Source: Anadara kagoshimensis (lineage: Eukaryota; Mollusca; Bivalvia; Arcoida; Arcidae). From it: a stretch of 64,000 bases of DNA. Within the stretch, counting starts at the first letter, position 1. Each line of letters starts with the position of its first letter. Positions 1 to 10,440 of the stretch are shown here, one piece after another. A program made the translations under genes and the position numbers. A model generated the notes under the pieces. The model saw nothing but the letters and a program-made list of their open reading frames with translations. It ran no database searches and had not been told where the DNA came from. The DNA is taken from the NCBI GenBank assembly GCA_021292105.1, contig JACFYK010000022.1:295501-359500 (forward strand). Direction: 5' to 3'.

Positions 1-628
1 CCCGAACGATCCTTTTGTATTGTGTACATGGCAGTCATGGTTTTTACACCATATAACATGCAGGATTGATTTGTGGTACCACTGAATATATGAAGTTTGC
101 ATGGATACCAATACACTGGCCTGCATGTACTCAGGACACATTGGCCTGTAGGCTTTGTAGGCCTTCAAATTATTTGGCTGCTAAATAACAATCAACTGTC
201 TTATTTTATTTTATTTTATATTAAATACATGAGGGATGGGTTTACTCAAATATTTACCATTAACATTTGACCAGGAGTGTGGATTTCTACATGAAATATT
301 CCTTAGATGAGGGACTTAAATTTAGCTCAATTCATGTACATTTTGAATTTCATCACAAGATTGGCACTACTGTAGTCTTAATTGTAAATTTTTTTCAAAT
401 TCTAATGTAATAAAAACCCCGGCTTCCTTACTTTGGTACAAAGCATGAATTCATGGGTTATTATACAGTCCCATTTAATTGTTTAATCAAATTTTAACAG
501 AAAAAAATTAATTTGAAATCCTATACAAATTGAAAATTTGCATATAAACTGGACTCATAGTGATCTAAGCTACCCTGTAAACATAGAATGACACATGTGG
601 TCCCATTATTGTTATTTTTATTGTTATT
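1..628. other. AT-rich non-coding stretch
   Basis: No convincing coding signal, RNA gene or long repeat is visible on either strand. Confidence 0.5.
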
Positions 629-766
629 AGCTCTAGCATGTGCTACTATTGAATTTTAATAAAATTGTCATGTGCTGATTAAAGTGATTTTGAATTTTTA
701 TTAAAATAATGCATTCAAAGTCAGTACATTTGAATTATATTATTTTAGTAGCACATGACAGCTCTA
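629..766. repeat. Short inverted-repeat (MITE-like) element
   Basis: The left arm at 629-650 (AGCTCTAGCATGTGCTACTA) is matched by the reverse complement of 746-766 (AGAGCTGTCATGTGCTACTA). The arms are about 20 bp, imperfect, and separated by about 95 bp of AT-rich DNA. The size suggests a small non-autonomous DNA transposon relic. No target-site duplication was established. Confidence 0.4.
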
Positions 767-1987
767 TTTTTTTGCTCTGAAACTTTAGAAGAGACAGCAT
801 CTTTTTGCTAATGTAATAATTGAAATTGCTAGATAATGAAATGACACTATAATTTATTTTAAACCATAAACAGATAGGTCTAAAATATTGCAAATTGTCC
901 ATTATAATCTTGATTCACCCCACATTAAAGTCACTTTGACAGATTTGTTTAGATGCCAGTTACAGTCACATAGTCATACCATACCTGTCCATCATCTGAT
1001 GTTGACTTAAAAGCCAGAGTATCTCAAATTTAAGCTAACATGGCCCAACATAAGTTGTCATTTAATTCAGATGATGAACAAGAAAGATCCCCCATACTGA
1101 TTATTTCAATATGAAAAAATGATTTCACTTTTTGTGAAATTTGGACAGAAGTCCTGCAACTAGGGTGCATGATCAGTTGGCACATGCAATGTAAGGCACT
1201 TATTCAGCAACAAACACCTTATTTCACTTCTGGTATGTTATATTATTCCTTGCTGATTTTGTTTCAGTCCATGGATTTAACAAGTTTTCACTGATAACTC
1301 ATGACTTGTGCATTTTTTCATTTATAATTATGATAAAACCCATTTTTTAGACTGGTAAAATTAGTATTAAAATTAAAACTATATAAAATAAACTAAATTG
1401 ATGTGGAATTATAATAAGTTTTTGATGTAAATCTTATTTACACTTTCATTTGTTTAACATTCAACCTCAAATTAACTCTCATAAGTTGAAAATGACCAGG
1501 AAAGAATAAAATTCATGCTTGAACACTGAAATTACACATTAAACAACTAAAATATATATGAAATTTTGTGATGAAATATTGAAGCAATGTCTAAAGATGT
1601 TAATCCACAGCTAAGCTCAAACCCAGGTTAATGAATATTGTTTTCACAAGCACTGCCTCAACATAATACAGTTTATGCTTTTCCCCTCATTAAAATGTCA
1701 AGTCCATGACTACTTCACATGTACAATTAATTTTGAAATTAAAAAAATGAGATTTATCTTTGGTTAGTTTTAATGCAGCATTCTAATTATTTAATGTATG
1801 CATTCCATTTTCAATTTATAAATACTTTCTTGCACACCTCCATATTCTGGTGTTGGTTTGAAATAAGTCAAATATTGTGGTAGACTACTCATGTACATGT
1901 ATATATCACATATGGCTTGTAATGGGTAAATCTGTTGCATAGTCATGCAGTATTAAAATTCTTCAAATCCTACCCTCCATAACACAC

Positions 1988-1988
<1 letters not shown>
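767..1988. other. AT-rich non-coding stretch
   Basis: Nothing beyond AT-rich unique-looking sequence is visible; no ORF resembles a known protein. Confidence 0.5.

Positions 1989-2071
<83 letters not shown>
1989..2071. repeat. Compound (CT)n(CA)n microsatellite
   Basis: About 27 CT units run directly into about 14 CA units. The Ser-Leu/His-Thr reading through it is only the translation of the dinucleotides. Confidence 0.97.
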
Positions 2072-2072
<1 letters not shown>

Positions 2073-2149
2073 TAATGCTGATTATTTGGACCAGCAAGAC
2101 ATATTGCTTTGAGTGGAGGTCAACATCAGAGATCCTACCATTCCTATAT

Positions 2150-2345
2150 TTTCCTACACAGTTAAACATGTCTATAAAGGCCACCCAAAGGAACCAGTAA
2201 TTTTAAGTGGCCTTAATGGACAGGTGCCCTTTGTATACAGGTTCAAATAATATGAATAAAGAACAATTAGGATGCAATTATACTGGCCTTTATAGGCAGG
2301 TGACCATTATATAGATGTGGCCTTGAGGGCAGGTTGGACTGTATT
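2150..2345 (+). repeat. Dispersed ~190-bp repeat, family A, copy 1
   Basis: Several short blocks of the type CTTTATATACAGGT and GGCAGGTGACC alternate here. The reverse complement of 51172-51362 aligns along the whole length, including a central stretch beginning GGTTCAAATAATATGAATAA. A shorter related piece lies at 14310-14395. This is an interspersed repeat; its class (MITE or SINE tail) is not clear. Confidence 0.75.
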
Positions 2346-2690
2346 TCCTATAATTTTTTTTACCCTTTTCTTGTATTTTCCTATATTTTTGTTACTGGAA
2401 TTTAGAATGGGGACATTTTCTTACATTTAGTACATACATGAAACAACATTCACCAGTAAGTTTACATTGCAGCCAGTTGCCAATATTTTATGTTTGTTAG
2501 TAAAAGGGTGAACAGAAAATGCTGTAGGAGAGGCCATGGATGTATATTTTTGTGCAAATTATTTAAAATATTCCTATAATTTTAGTGGAAACTCCTATAA
2601 TTTTCTATAAAACCCCTATAATTTTTTATAAAACTCCTATAATTTTAATGCCACATTCCTATTTTTTCTCTATGTTGGACCTCAAAATGG
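2346..2690. repeat. Low-complexity block with CCTATAATTTT repeats
   Basis: The motif CCTATAATTTT recurs at roughly 22-bp spacing, most regularly at 2570-2650, with degenerate copies before it. It is AT-rich and non-coding. Confidence 0.6.
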
Positions 2691-2799
2691 TAGGATCCCT
2701 GCAACATGTAACGATTAGAAGTCAGCGCAATATGTAAACATGCTGGGCAGCTGACAGTGCATGTAGGTAGAAAAATCGATAATGCATGCAACAGTCATG

Positions 2800-4060
2800 A
2801 CTGTGTGATGAAGCGAAGCACGATATTGACGTCACTACGTCAGACGTATGTACAATGTATGAGTACATTGAAGGTCACGGCCATATTTGTTTTTATTGAC
2901 GACAAATGAAGGCTCTTGGTTTTTTGCTTTTTTCGGATATTGACACCGCATGCACCAGGTATAATACTTTGTTAAAATAAATTACAATAATATTGTAATA
3001 TTATGTCAAAATTTCAAAGAGAAAAGACCATGGTATAAAAAACGTACAAGTTTTAAAAATCGAGTCGAGTTTCATGCTGAATAGGCTACAGTGATTTTTA
3101 AGAAAATCAGGTGCCGTCAGAAAATAGAGTTTTTTTGTAAGTATGCATGTCATCCAGGATTTTTTCATGCATGCGTAATTTTAAGTTCATAACAAATCTG
3201 CTAATAATGCGTTTACACCCATAAATGTAAATTTTACCGTTAAAATACGACACTGGATTTAGTGTACACTGAAGCTCGCGGCCATATTTGTTTTTATTGA
3301 CGACGAATGAAGGATCTTGGTTTTTTGCTTTTTTCAGATATCCACACCTTATGCACCAGGTATAATATTTTAAGAAAATAAATTTCACTGATATTGTAAT
3401 ATTATGTCCAAATTTCAAAGAGAAATACTCATGGTACAAAAAACGTACAAGTTTTAAAAATTGAGTCGTGCTGATTAACAGTGATTTTCAAGAGAAACCA
3501 GGTGCCGTCAGAAAATCGCGAATTTTTTGTTTGTATGCATGTCATCTGGGATTTTTTCATACATGCGAAATTTTAGGTTCATGACAAATCTGCTGATAAT
3601 GGTTTACACCCATAAATGCAAATTTTAACGTTAAAATACGACACTGAATTTACTGTACACTGAAGCTCGCGGCCATTTTTGTTTTCATTGACGACGAATG
3701 GAGGCTCATGGTTTTTTGCTTTTTTCAGATATCTACACCTTATGCACCAGGTATAATATTTTAAGAAAATAAATTTCACTGATATTGTAATATTGTGTCC
3801 AAATTTCAAAGAGAAATATTCATGGTACAAAAAACGTACAAGTTTTAAAAATCGAGTTGAATTTCGTGCTGATTTTCAAGAGAAATCGGGTGCCGTCAGA
3901 AAATCGCAATTTTTTTATAATATGATATGTTATCTAAGATTTTATAATACATACGAAATTTTAAGTTTATGATACATGTGCTTTTATTGCGTTTTCACCT
4001 AAACATGCAACTTTTACCGTTGAAATAGGAAACTGAATGTGACCGATTGTTTTCCGGTTT
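2800..4060. repeat. Tandem repeat of ~395-bp units, three copies
   Basis: The same segment starts near 2869, 3271 and 3662. Each unit contains GGCCATATTTGTTTTTATTG followed by a TTTTTTGCTTTTTTC run and TGCACCAGGTATAATA. Spacing is 402 then 391 bp and the third unit decays by about 4060. The near-identical minus-strand readings at 3107-3439 and 3579-3830 are a consequence of the repetition. This looks like a short satellite array. Confidence 0.85.
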
Positions 4061-4139
4061 CGGACACTTGACAAAAAATAATCCCGTTTTTTCGACCGCG
4101 GAAGGTTTCAAAAAACAAAACCGAAACACAATTTGCTCT

Positions 4140-4450
4140 TGGCGTTTCCCCTGAAATTAACGTAAATTTCACATGAAAAATTTCACGTGAAATTTACGTT
4201 AATCGAGCTTATACGTTAAACTCACGTGAAAAAATTCACGTGAATCTCACGTGAAATTAACGTTTATATCATGTGAATTTCACGTGAGATTCACTTGAAT
4301 TTTCTTACGTGAGTTTTAACGTATAAGCTCGATTAACGTTAATTTCACGTGAAATTTTTCACATGAAATTCACGTTAATTTCACATTAAACTCACGTGAA
4401 ATGTTGGTTCACGTGAATTTCACGTGAAATTTTTCACATGAATTTCACAC
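4140..4450. repeat. Foldback block built from TTCACGTGAA palindromes
   Basis: About 300 bp consist of variants of AATTTCACGTGAAATT and ACGTTAA. The left half, around ACGTTAATCGAGCTTATACG, is the reverse complement of the right half near 4310-4345, so the block folds into one large hairpin made of smaller palindromes. Every unit carries the E-box CACGTG. Class unknown; a foldback element or a palindromic satellite seed fits best. Confidence 0.8.
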
Positions 4451-4960
4451 GAAAGGAGCTATCATATCAAAATTTTATTGATAGGAAACCAAGTGCATAT
4501 TGCTTTAGATTGCTCATAAGTACACTTGTTAAGACTTTTTGCTACATTTTCAATTATGCCTTAGCTAAGATTTACTTTAACTTATGTTTAGCAAATTTTG
4601 GTAATCTTTTTTTTCTTGGTCAAAACTAAATTCAAATGTTTTAATGTGGAAGTTTCTTAAAATGAAACTTTAAATTTCTGAATATCTTAAAAATTAACAA
4701 AATTATTAAAATTTTAAATTTTGAAAGATTTAAGTTAAGGAAAATCCTGACCAAGGAATGATAGTGAAACCGGGCAATGCATTGCCTTTTAAGCACTTCC
4801 TTTAATTCAGATTACACTGCAATCTGAAAACAGAGTAAATGGTGCTCATGGTTACTTGCATTAGGACTTTTTAAATAATGCATACTATTTTTCATGACAC
4901 AAAGACTACTTCATGTCTCAATATCAAACAAAGACAACTGTAATTTTCAAACGTTTTAAT
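4451..4960. other. AT-rich non-coding stretch
   Basis: No coding, RNA or repeat signal can be supported here. Confidence 0.5.
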
Positions 4961-5375
4961 AGCGTATTAATTGGGAAACAAATACACCATAAGCAGGAGA
5001 ATTAGGTTTATTGCTGCATAGAAAAGGAAAGTTGACGATAGAAAAATTGAAGTTATCACGTTTGTCATAAAGATTCAAATGTAGCATTACATGTGCATTA
5101 TAATTCAGGTATAAGTCTAAATATGAAGCAGGAATCAGTCGTGTCTTTTATTTCGAGCTCACTAGGATTGATGACATTCACATAGTCTCCAAATTTAGGA
5201 TTATTAAGAGACAGCACGGTATCTATATATCTGTATGTTGAGTTGAATGATTTGGCGACAATCTTCTCTTCAGATTTAACAAGGTTCTGCATAAATTCTC
5301 CTTCATAGGAATAAAGAAACAAATTAGCAAGCAATGATGCACAGTTTGTACCCATTGGTATACCGATTGTTTGCT
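4961..5375 (-). pseudogene. Reverse-transcriptase fragment (Penelope-like or related), copy 1
   Basis: The minus strand at 5098-5355 encodes an 85-residue piece with GTNCASLLANLFLYSYE, the block that precedes the polymerase active site, then YRYID and the spacer LSLNNPKFGDYV leading to NPSELEIKDTT. This order (PMGTNCAPLLA-type block, YIDD-type box, DTT block) belongs to a reverse transcriptase seen in many mollusc genomes. The bases at 4961-5060, downstream of the fragment, match 46105-46200, so the two copies also share 3' sequence. Only a small part of the domain remains. The clade is my inference from the motif layout; the family itself is secure. Confidence 0.75.
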
Positions 5376-5640
5376 GAAAAACTATATTTCACAACAAATG
5401 TTATTTATCAAAAACTTTAACATTTTGTTGACGGCATCTTCAGTATATTTTTGTTAGAATAGGTAAATTGACCTTTCTGTTGACTTTTCATTGGTAATAG
5501 TCATAAACGATAATCCACCTCATACATGGTTGGTTAATTGGAAAGGATTTTACGTCCCAGTTAAGAATATTTCACTCATATCAATACGACGTCAGTTACA
5601 GGTAAACTGGTAGAAATTTTAAAGTTTACTGTGCGCTTAG

Positions 5641-5865
5641 GCCAATGTACAAGGAGAGTTCTCTAACGTGTCACGCCTGCCGTGATATATTGCAGCGGTT
5701 TTTAGGTATCTTCAGAAGGACTCCGTGACCTCGTTTTTAAATACAGACTACTTCTTTTTGCAAAAGAACAGCCAGCACTACCTTTTTTCAAGTCTAGGTT
5801 AGATCTGACGGAGTTCGAATCCACGACCTTGCACATACGGAGCGAGCACACTACCAATTATGTAT
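5641..5865 (-). repeat. tRNA-headed SINE, family S1, minus-strand copy
   Basis: Read on the minus strand it starts with a degenerate tRNA head (A box near TTGGTAGTGTGCTCGC, B box GATTCGAACTC). The body contains GTCACGGAGTCCTTC and an end like GTACATTGGC. The same order occurs on the plus strand at 21966-22176. A shared head, body and 3' end on opposite strands marks a genuine SINE family. Confidence 0.8.
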
Positions 5866-6623
5866 TGGTGACAAAGTAAAGTGCAAAAGATATTCAGTAA
5901 GTAGACGCCCTTTGTCCTGCAAACTATGCTGTATTGTAAGACAACAATCATTAAGATATTTAAAATGATATATATATAGGTAAACAACATTGATCTGTCC
6001 TCTTGACCTTTGTAATATAAATATACGACGATCCACCAAATACATTGGTAGCGTTAATATTCACATTTAATAATAATTCATCCTAGTTTCCGATCATGTA
6101 GATAAAATAAAAACACATATTTTCGCTACATATAAATATACCAAATCATAATAAATATTTGAATTATAAGTCAAGTACACAGGTGAATTCGTTTGCCTAT
6201 ATATGTATGTATTGTATATGGGACATACACCAATTAACTAATATACTTAGGGTATTTTTTATTTAATGGTATAACATAATACACAGGAATTTACATAATA
6301 TATTCAAATATCTAACAGTTTATATAAAAATTCTTAACTTTCACGTAACATTTTCATCTATGCCTTTATGTATAATTTTGTTTAAGTAATGAACTTGAAT
6401 TATTAACTTGACTGTTCAAAGTGAAGACATTGTTGATAGTACACATTTTGAATATTCTGCTAATAGAAAATGCGTATATAATTATACAAGAAAATCTTGT
6501 AATGTATATGAATTTGTAGATGGTATAAATGAACTATATCTGTTTATTTAGCCTATTTCGGAGAAAGCAAGATAGCAAAATACTCTATAAATTTCAATAC
6601 GACAGGTACAATTCAATGACTCT
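5866..6623. other. AT-rich non-coding stretch
   Basis: Very AT-rich with no supported gene or repeat structure. Confidence 0.5.
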
Positions 6624-7167
6624 TTTACTTACATGAGCCGAGTCGTAACTGAAAATTTCTGTTTCGGTTCCATCCTTGCTTAATATATCATTTTATGCGA
6701 CAAAATATAACCTGGGTGGGTGTTTACAATGGTAATCTTTTTTACAAAATGGCGGGGTTCTTTATGATACGTAGTCATGACAAAAGAGTCGACTATTTAC
6801 GTAGGTTAGTGCAGCTAAACAACGGATTGATTTTTGCGTAACCGGGATGACCAAAATCGATTTAATAAAGTTATAAAGTGAACTACCTTTCTACATTTTC
6901 AAACTTTTGAAAAAAAATTGACGTAAATTTAAACTTTTAAACTCAACCCGACCTTTGAATTACCCTTCATTGTACCACTAGCGAACCTACGTAAATAATA
7001 AATTCTTCCGTCATCATTACGTCACACGAAAGACTCCGCCATTTTGTCAAAATTTTTACCATTGTAAACACACATCCAAAACACGTTTTGGTGCATTAAA
7101 GGAGTTATAATGCACGGATTAGATCGAAATAAGGATTATTAGCAACGACTCGGCTCATGTAAGTAAA
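6624..7167. mobile_element. 544-bp non-autonomous element with long inverted repeats
   Basis: TTTACTTACATGAGCCGAGT at 6624 is matched by the reverse complement of the end at 7167, with about 23 of 24 outer bases identical. Inside the ends the inverted similarity continues for about 150 bp. For example, TGTTTACAATGGTAA and ACAAAATGGCGG occur in both arms. There is no coding capacity. It fits a MITE; the target-site duplication is ambiguous. Confidence 0.8.
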
Positions 7168-7578
7168 TGATTATTTGATTTTTAACCGTGCCATTCAAAT
7201 CTTTGAGATATTAGCGTTATTCCTTTCTCTCCAGCACAGTAAACGGACAATAAAATTTCTTTATCGCAGAAAACCAATTGTATTATGGTATCTACAGACA
7301 TTTTGAATGCCTCATAAAAGTATTTAAAACAAATTATGCACGCTAGTGATATTTCACACTCGATTTGATTCAAAACGATGATACTATCAACAGTGTATCT
7401 CTATGTACCATATCTAAGTAATTACTCTGGGTTATTATTGAGACTTAGGTTCAAATTTATTGGTCACAAGGACTGAATTTTGTTATATTAAAAGCATATT
7501 TCGAAATAAAATGAAAATGACAGAAGAATCGTTATATTTATCTAACTTCAAACGTATAACTGACTGATAATATTATAC
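7168..7578. other. Non-coding stretch
   Basis: No supported gene or repeat. Confidence 0.45.
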
Positions 7579-7722
7579 AATAATTGCCCTCTAGGTATGT
7601 GGACATCCAGAATTGCCACCTGACAGAAGGGTTGTCACCCGAGGGCATCGCCCGAGGGTGAAAACCCTTCTGAAGGGTGACAATTCTGGATGTCCACATA
7701 CCTAGAGGGCAATTATTATTTT
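7579..7722. repeat. Long near-perfect hairpin
   Basis: The left arm AATTGCCCTCTAGGTATGTG and following bases pair with CACATACCTAGAGGGCAATT on the right. The outer stem is about 38 bp, and an inner stem of CAGAAGGGTT and AACCCTTCTG closes around a GC-rich centre (CCGAGGGCATCGCCCGAGGG). The centre resembles that of the hairpin at 56142-56284. Confidence 0.9.
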
Positions 7723-8843
7723 ATTATACCGAAACAAAGCTTACCATGTCAAATGACTCAAACAATATATAAATTTTAAATTAAATTAAATGCAGCCAGT
7801 TTACACTTTCAACCACCCTTTACTGGCGCTCGTCTACATACTTTAGATTCCGCAGAACCTAGGTTTATCTCTCTTTCCGTTTCCATCAAATACATTTTAA
7901 GTATTTTCACTGAAGCTTGGGTGTCCCTTTTTGTGTTTTCTGCATTTTTGTCATGCATAATTAACTCCAAGTTCGCTTCCAACGAACTACAAAAAACGAC
8001 TGGCCGCCATTGTTATTGTTTACAAAAATGACAACACGGTCCAGTTGTACGAGTTATTTCCCTTGTACCGGGTTATCACCGGGTGATAATAGTATTATCA
8101 CATGGCTGTGAGAGGTTATCACATGGCAGTGAGAGGTTGTCACACGCTGACAGTGACTCTGTGAGCAATATCTCATTAATTACATGTCATGTGATTCGAA
8201 AACATCCAATGAAAAGTGTTTTAAAATATGTGAGGTATAATAATTTAGATTATCTACACTCAGAAAGCACCCAATCTGAAAAATGGGTTTTTATTAGAAC
8301 GGATTGCAGTTTCAGAAATAAGAGACTTTTTATCATAGTTTTGTTGAAATAAAACATGTTCATTTCTAGTATTTATGAATTTTTCACATGAATGTGTAGA
8401 ATATTTATTGTCACAGTAATGGTTTGAATACTGAATTTTACCATCAGACTCAATTACGTTGTGGTATGCACACTGTGATGTAATGACACGATAAACATTT
8501 TTTTCAAAAAATACGACTTTAAGTGGTAAACGGCAGTACATTTTTCAAATTAAAAAATCATTTTAATAAAACTAAAAAATAATCAAGATTAAAAAAAAAA
8601 TCATCTGGCTGCAATCCGAAAATTTCGTAAAGTGAATGAAGAATTTTATAGCAACTATGAACACGACATTAGACAAATACATAAAAAGTCGTTAATAAGT
8701 TCCCATTTACATGTAGTAAATACTCAAAAAGAACAATTCAAACAAGCCTTTCATATACAAATGATGAACAAACAACATTTTCAAACTCTCCATTACACTT
8801 AAGTTCATACAGGTTAGGAGAACATTTAATATAAGTTACATGT
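7723..8843. other. Non-coding stretch with a short tandem repeat
   Basis: A 22-bp unit, GTGAGAGGTTATCACATGGC plus two bases, repeats two to three times at 8095-8145. Otherwise no gene or repeat is supported. Confidence 0.5.
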
Positions 8844-8947
8844 ACATGGTTTGTAAGTGTCCGGTACGGAATGATACAGGGTCAGTAGCAAAGATACCGG
8901 GTGAGGCTGACCCTGTATCATTCCGTACTGGACACTTACAAACCATG
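8844..8947. repeat. Near-perfect hairpin
   Basis: ACATGGTTTGTAAGTGTCCG and the bases to GGGTCAG pair with CTGACCCTGTATCATTCCGT and on to AACCATGT. The stem is about 42 bp with one or two mismatches and a loop of about 20 bp. Confidence 0.9.
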
Positions 8948-10440
8948 TTACTTTTTCACCCTAACGATGACCCGGCGCTATTGAAAAATAGTTTTAAAAA
9001 ATGCTGCCGATGTCGATGAAAGAAGTGAATAATGATTATCTGTCTGCAATAAATACCGCTGTAACAACAAAATAATACAGATACTAAAATACAGCATACT
9101 AACGAGGTTTAGAAGTCTTTTCTTTGACTTTCAATGTTTCAAAATAATACTTTCATACGGTTTAACTAACTATCTTCAGCAGAAAGTTCCGCGAACCATT
9201 TATTTACGGTTGCCATTTTGATTGACGTTTACGTTAGAGACAGGGGGCGTTACTCTGACGCACCCGGCATGAGCCTCACTGACCCAGTATTTTTGCGCTT
9301 GCGGCTATGTACGAAATGATACTGGGTTGGTCATGTGATTCGATTTAATCAATCATTCCCATAGATTTTAGTCAGAGGTAGGGTAATATATCATATTACA
9401 TATTACACCAGTTTTTACTTCAGTAGACGGATATTTTAGAATAAAATGCCTCATCAGTGTTGCTTGGACCAAAATTGTGAAACCAAAATGGTTTTCGAGA
9501 TGTTGAAAAGATATCTAAAGGACCAATTCGGAAATAACGTAAAAACTAATATTTAAATCACACCCATTGATCTAACTTTATTCAATTTATTTTCCTAATA
9601 AAATTAGCTTGTTTTGTTTAAATGTACCTAACATGCATCGATTGTGGGCTTTAGACAGTCTGTTAATACAAGGTTGCTGAACTAAACTGTGTGCATTAAA
9701 TTGTATTTTTGTAAATCTCTACTATTTAAGCGCACTCATAATAATTTTATCTTAAACGACTAAAAAGCTTCCTATCAGACGTTTATCATAACACAAAACG
9801 AATGATATATTGGAATAACTTAAGAGTTTATTTTCTATTATTCCACTTCTTATGCATCAATTGTTTGCCTTATAGATTGAGGTTGCTATAGTGACAAGAC
9901 ACCAAGGATAACAAACTTGTGGTATTAGGAAGAAACTAACTGATTAATAGAAAGTTACAAAACCCCATGCTAAACACTTAACAGTGATTATAAATTACCA
10001 AGCATTCAAAAATGGGAGTGGTTGGTAAAAATAGAACACGTTCTGCAAATTCGACATGTGTAAATAAAACTGGTAAGTAATACTGCCGAATTTAATGATC
10101 CAGATATTTAATGGTTTAGGTTTGGTAACACTTATGATGTGTAAAAATATGAAAAGCACCGAGTCAGATGACATAATGTTTATCATTTTAATTTTTATCA
10201 AACAATTTAAAAAGCAATTTATGAGTGAAAAACAGACAGTGAAAATGGCGGCTTGTTGCTTATATTTCACCTTTTTATGTTTCATGTGCCTATTTAAATA
10301 TTGTTTTATAAAATTATTGTCTGATGTGACTTTACTTAATATTTTGACAATTTTGTTAACTTTTCATCTGAATTGCAAAATGTCAGCCAAATTACTTACA
10401 AAAAAACCTGCCTGACCTTAGACACCATAAACAATTTTAG
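8948..10440. other. Non-coding stretch containing a hairpin-related segment
   Basis: At about 9260-9340 the sequence GAGCCTCACTGACCCAGTAT ... GAAATGATACTGGGTTGG is a diverged relative of the hairpin just upstream. The remainder is AT-rich with no gene seen. ORFs near 9995-10415 overlap on both strands and resemble nothing. Confidence 0.5.

Noticed and set aside
1988-2200. 70-residue ORF starting with Ser-Leu then His-Thr repeats
   Set aside because: It is the translation of the CT/CA microsatellite.
3107-3830. Two similar minus-strand ORFs, apparently a gene pair
   Set aside because: They are the same reading of neighbouring 395-bp tandem units; no domain or gene structure.
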